DNA from: Chloroflexota bacterium
GTDB lineage: Bacteria; Chloroflexota; Anaerolineae; Anaerolineales; Villigracilaceae
NCBI GenBank assembly: GCA_013388855.1
Contig: JACAEM010000015.1
Span: 1 to 44,355, forward strand
Direction of reading: 5' to 3'
DNA: 44,355 nt
A model generated the notes under the pieces. It was not told the DNA's origin and searched no databases. It saw only the letters and a program-made list of their open reading frames with translations. The first letter of the stretch is position 1; each line of letters opens with the position of its first letter. Position numbers and translations under genes: made by a program. Positions 42,101 through 44,355 of the stretch are shown piece after piece.

Positions 42101-44061
42101 CGCCCACGCCGCCAGCCGATTCCTGGCTGACGTTCACCAGCCCGCAGTACGGATTCCAGTTCCAGTATCCGCCGGGTTCCGTGGTTTTCAATCAGGTGGC
42201 AAACAGCGCGGTTGTGAACCTGCCCATCGTACCGGGCACGAACCTGGTCGAAAAATATCTCGACCTGCGCATGCTGGAGAACGTACAGACCTGTGCCGCC
42301 CCAATGGTGGGCGCCTCACCCACCCGCGAAACCGTGACCATCAACGGCATCACCTTCCTCAAAGATGTCGGCGAGGAGGATGGCGCGGGACAGATCCGCA
42401 AGTGGGTGGCGTACAATACGACGCGCAACAATTTATGCGTCAGTTTCCTGTTCGTATTGCATTCGGGCAATCCAGGCAACTACGATCCACCCAGACCTGT
42501 CTATGACGAGGCAGCGGAATCGGCAGTCTTCCAGCAAATGATGCAAACCTTTGCATGGCTGACACCGGCCCCGACCACGCCGACGCCATCTTCCCAACTC
42601 CTGCCAGACCTGACCATCCTGAACATGCGCATCGAACTGATGAACACAAGTTGTCTCAGCCCGGGCGATTCTCTTGGCGTGCGCATCTGGGTCACCAACA
42701 ACGGACAGGCAAACGCGGGTGATTTCCTGGTCACCGTGAACAACGCACAGCAACCCGTGAACGGGCTGGCCGTCGGCGAAATAAAAGCCCTGTTCTTCCC
42801 CGGCTATACCAATCCGGTATTGGCAATGGTCGATTCGACCTCTGCCATCGCCGAAAGCAACGAGGCGAACAATTCACGCTCCGAGATGGTGGCGGTTCCC
42901 ACCGCGCCCCTGCCATGCGCCAACCCGACCCCTACCCCGCAGGATTTTGCAACGTTCGGACAGAACCTTGTCACAGTGTTGAACAGCAAAAGCTTCGACC
43001 TCGCCAAAAGCATGATGGACCAGTCCTTTGGCTTTGCCTTCTGGGGTTCACAGGGATTCCCTGCTACCCCGGATCAAGCCGTCGAGCAGCTACAGATAAA
43101 CTATCTTGGCTCGACACCTCTCACCGCCAACCCCTACAAGGACTTGAACCTCTTACTGGACGGTTTGAATCCCTATGTCATCATGAACCTTGATCCAGCC
43201 AGATCGCAGGCATTGTTCGTTTCAGGCTGGGGTTTGGATGGCAAGGGAGAAGCCCTTCTATATATGACCCGCCGTCTGGATGGCAGTATTTACTGGCATA
43301 GTGTTCTGATTGCACCAACGGGATTCCAGCCCGTCACGCTGACGGGACCCTATGCGGTGGTGAATGTGGCAGAGAATGATTCCTTGAACATTCGGGCGGG
43401 GGCGGGTGTCAGTCAACCGATCATCGGGTATCTTTCTCCGGACGCGATAGATGTCATGCGCACGGGACCAAGTACGAGCGTGGATGGAGCCGTGTGGGTA
43501 GAAATCCGCAGGAATGACGGACTGACAGGCTGGGTTAATTCGTATTATTTGACAGAATATGTCACGCAAGCGGTATTTTGCGCAGACAGCCGCGTTACGG
43601 CGCTTATTGAGCAGTTGAAGCAAAGCATGCAGCAATCCGATGGAAATTTGCTCGCGCCGATTGTAAGCCCGATCCATGGCGTAAACATGCATCTGTGGGC
43701 ATATGGACCCGGTATCAACTTCCCGCAAAGCAGTGTGGCAAATATTTACACAGATACCACCATCTACAATTGGGGAGGCGGTCCAAGTGGTCAACCGGAT
43801 ACAGGCACATTCAATGTTACGGTAAAACCAAAATATCTGGAGGTCTTCAACGCCGCGAATCGCGAAGTGTATTGCGACACTCTGACCAAAGTCTTCCCCC
43901 TTTCGAGACCCTGGCCTTACCGGAATATCCGTTACTACAACCTATACAAGCCCGCCACACCGGACGTATTCTTTGATTTCCGCACCCTGTTGATCGGCAT
44001 CGAGTACATCAATGGACAGCCATATTTGTACAGCATGGTTACGGTGATTTGGGAGCCATGA
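39112..44061 (+). CDS. Large secreted multidomain protein: 2x (NBR1-Ig + unknown domain), YCF48-like propeller, CARDB, SH3b
   Basis: From GTG 39112 the protein has 1649 residues and a signal peptide (cleavage after ASA). Domains in order are NBR1-type Ig (about 28-144), an unrecognised domain (164-330, containing KYDGYIQM), a Pro/Thr linker, a YCF48/BNR-like propeller with repeated LYRTTNGGSTW (353-685), a second NBR1 Ig (700-815), a second copy of the unrecognised domain (821-981, KYDGYIQG), a PsbP-like domain (YGFQFQYPPGS, 1004-1150), CARDB (1163-1263), an unassigned part, SH3b (DSLNIRAGAGVSQPIIGYL, 1410-1483) and a conserved-looking C-terminus. It is extracellular and probably binds carbohydrate or cell wall. 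No catalytic motif is seen. Confidence 0.88.
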   Translation: MFGRKLLGIVLLAGLLLIQSIPQASAQTFCDHVQFVADVTVPDGSVFARGATFTKTWRLRNAGTCTWTTAYSLVYAGGDQMGGPASAALPGEVLPGQTVDVSVSLTAPAAAGQYKGLWKIANASGVQFGVGSSAGNPFWVVINVTQDNAVQNNSVIAAAPVSWVAFDFLEYAISSQWRSGAGILSFPGVTGDSRGFANFVDQPHLEDGTFDTSKGLLMAPQNKYDGYIQMTSPNILISQGDKLETLVSCEFDAKNCYVTFRIDYLKANGAQLKFWSWKEAFDGRYYRASIDLSPLAGQAVRFVFMTLATGYASGDRALWVAPRIIRTTGGETPAPPTPTPGTPPTQPPATGGVIAAPYIRQLYMKDAFNGWAIGDSYLLRTTNGGSTWMNVSPPNAVFTNGATGFFSSSSTGWLLTGENKLYRTTNGGSTWTAYSVPFGNGYIQFTDSYHGFVLSGEGSGMNKQAVALYKTNDGGATWVKNYDNTPTLPNPGTSLPFSGHKSGMTFRDSLTGWVSGDIPMDGFAYFYRTSDAGKNWIQQPLALPAGYESAFVSTASPSFFGIYNAVLPVWLGKMEGRDLFIYSTTNGGISWSRSSGYSRGADFVDFVTSKNGFAWDHSGVFHVTANAGGTWTQVSPNVNFGNDFRGMDFVSTTTGWVIQRHVDNSTSLYKTTDGAATWTLLSTNKPGGTPTDTPVPSACDKATFVSDVTVLDGTLFAPGTPFTKTWRLKNSGSCTWTTSYKLIFQSGDQMGAPASINLPVNVAPEQTIDVSVPMTAPNNAGKYRGYWMLSNASGALFGLGENANSPFWVEINVSGTTVDTGYDFTANVCSAQWKSGGGILPCPGTDGAYNGFVLKLDAPVMEDGSVAAPGLLTSPQRKYDGYIQGFYPEFTVQAGDRFQAKVGCQQGYNCYLTYRLNYMTANGWIGTFWQWRESNDGKYYTADIDLTPLAGKTVRFILTTLATGYATDDRAVWSAPRIVRAGSAPVTATPPPPPTTTPTPPADSWLTFTSPQYGFQFQYPPGSVVFNQVANSAVVNLPIVPGTNLVEKYLDLRMLENVQTCAAPMVGASPTRETVTINGITFLKDVGEEDGAGQIRKWVAYNTTRNNLCVSFLFVLHSGNPGNYDPPRPVYDEAAESAVFQQMMQTFAWLTPAPTTPTPSSQLLPDLTILNMRIELMNTSCLSPGDSLGVRIWVTNNGQANAGDFLVTVNNAQQPVNGLAVGEIKALFFPGYTNPVLAMVDSTSAIAESNEANNSRSEMVAVPTAPLPCANPTPTPQDFATFGQNLVTVLNSKSFDLAKSMMDQSFGFAFWGSQGFPATPDQAVEQLQINYLGSTPLTANPYKDLNLLLDGLNPYVIMNLDPARSQALFVSGWGLDGKGEALLYMTRRLDGSIYWHSVLIAPTGFQPVTLTGPYAVVNVAENDSLNIRAGAGVSQPIIGYLSPDAIDVMRTGPSTSVDGAVWVEIRRNDGLTGWVNSYYLTEYVTQAVFCADSRVTALIEQLKQSMQQSDGNLLAPIVSPIHGVNMHLWAYGPGINFPQSSVANIYTDTTIYNWGGGPSGQPDTGTFNVTVKPKYLEVFNAANREVYCDTLTKVFPLSRPWPYRNIRYYNLYKPATPDVFFDFRTLLIGIEYINGQPYLYSMVTVIWEP

Positions 44062-44074
44062 CTTGGGAGCAGAC

Positions 44075-44108
44075 AAAAAGAGGAGCGAAATCTATCGCTC
44101 CTCTTTTT
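44075..44108. terminator. Bidirectional rho-independent terminator
   Basis: A perfect 14-bp stem AAAAAGAGGAGCGA (44075-44088) / TCGCTCCTCTTTTT (44095-44108) with a 6-nt loop carries a T-run on each strand. It lies between the convergent giant gene (stop 44061) and the 44145 gene, so it can end both. Confidence 0.92.
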
Positions 44109-44144
44109 GTTATCCTGAATCGTAAGGTGACTATGGCTTCGCCA

Positions 44145-44355
44145 TTATGGGCATTCGACCGAGTAGGTTAGCGTATCGAAACCGATGTAGGGATCGTATC
44201 CTGCGCCGAAGGACAAGACGATCTTCGTGATCCCATTGCCGGAAACGGTCCATGTCCAGTTGCCGGGCTGCTGAGGACTGGCGGAAGCCGCATCTCCGCT
44301 GAACCGCAGGTCGCCATACTCCGTCGAACTGCGAGGATAGGTCGTCGCCGCAGAA
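44145..44355 (-). CDS. C-terminus of a probable secreted/surface protein (partial)
   Basis: Reading the minus strand from the window edge, one frame is open for 69 codons to a TAA at 44145-44147. The protein reads ATTYPRSSTEYGDLRFSG, then NWTWTVSGNGITKIVLSFG, and ends YDPYIGFDTLTYSVECP. Its ending, with β-strand rhythm and a final GFDTLTYS-type strand, resembles the carbohydrate-binding or discoidin-like ends of secreted proteins. There is no start codon in the window. It converges on the bidirectional terminator at 44075-44108. Confidence 0.75.
   Translation of the reverse strand, partial: SAATTYPRSSTEYGDLRFSGDAASASPQQPGNWTWTVSGNGITKIVLSFGAGYDPYIGFDTLTYSVECP

Overview
The window looks like ordinary chromosome from a member of the Chloroflexota, most likely class Anaerolineae. 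This is inferred from gene content and style: a CIRCE-controlled hrcA-grpE-dnaK-dnaJ operon, an actinobacterial/archaeal-type inositol-1-phosphate synthase, many lipobox lipoproteins with Pro/Thr linkers, NBR1-type Ig domains, a DUF1800/DUF1501 pair, a Ser/Thr kinase with a PD40 propeller, and many small palindromic intergenic repeats. The 5' third of a 16S rRNA gene lies at the left edge. I saw no transposase, phage gene, CRISPR array or tRNA.

Layout. 1-678: 16S rRNA 5' end (minus), its roughly 290-nt leader and a near-consensus promoter. 679-5939 (minus): GT1-like glycosyltransferase, recR, ybaB/ebfC, dnaX, a lamin-tail-domain membrane protein and a lipoprotein. 6037-9555 (minus): a zinc-type ArsR repressor with a clear promoter/operator, then CDF exporter, fluoride channel CrcB, DUF190, Nudix and prmA. 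9659-14608 (minus): dnaJ, dnaK, grpE, hrcA with CIRCE. 14678-17914 (minus): Ser/Thr kinase-PD40 and PAP2 phosphatase. 18045-22130 (plus): transglutaminase-like membrane protein and a GAF-PAS adenylate/guanylate cyclase. 22193-25667 (minus): M20 peptidase, PfkB kinase, GAF histidine kinase. 25762-32704 (plus): inositol-1-phosphate synthase, CE4-like lipoprotein, a methyltransferase-like zinc-ribbon protein, and two tandem NBR1-Ig/CAP lipoproteins. 32744-35432 (minus): DUF1501 and DUF1800. 35496-37774 (minus): an ECF sigma/anti-sigma pair with two paralogous membrane proteins. 37872-38936 (minus): SIS-domain sugar isomerase. 39112-44061 (plus): a secreted 1649-residue mosaic protein. 44145-44355 (minus): C-terminus of another probable surface protein.

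Most notable signals. (1) An 87-bp terminal-inverted-repeat element sits exactly in frame inside the methyltransferase-like gene, and a perfect 22-bp inverted repeat sits inside prmA next to the SAM-binding motif. (2) Two ECF-type promoters share a 12-nt -35 block and an identical 11-nt spacer: one before the sigma gene, one before a membrane-protein gene. (3) The giant secreted protein carries a duplicated composite module that includes a domain I do not recognise. (4) Related heptamer-periodic palindromes fill many short gaps between co-oriented genes. (5) Several genes have a -10 box only 6-9 nt before the ATG, which suggests leaderless transcripts.
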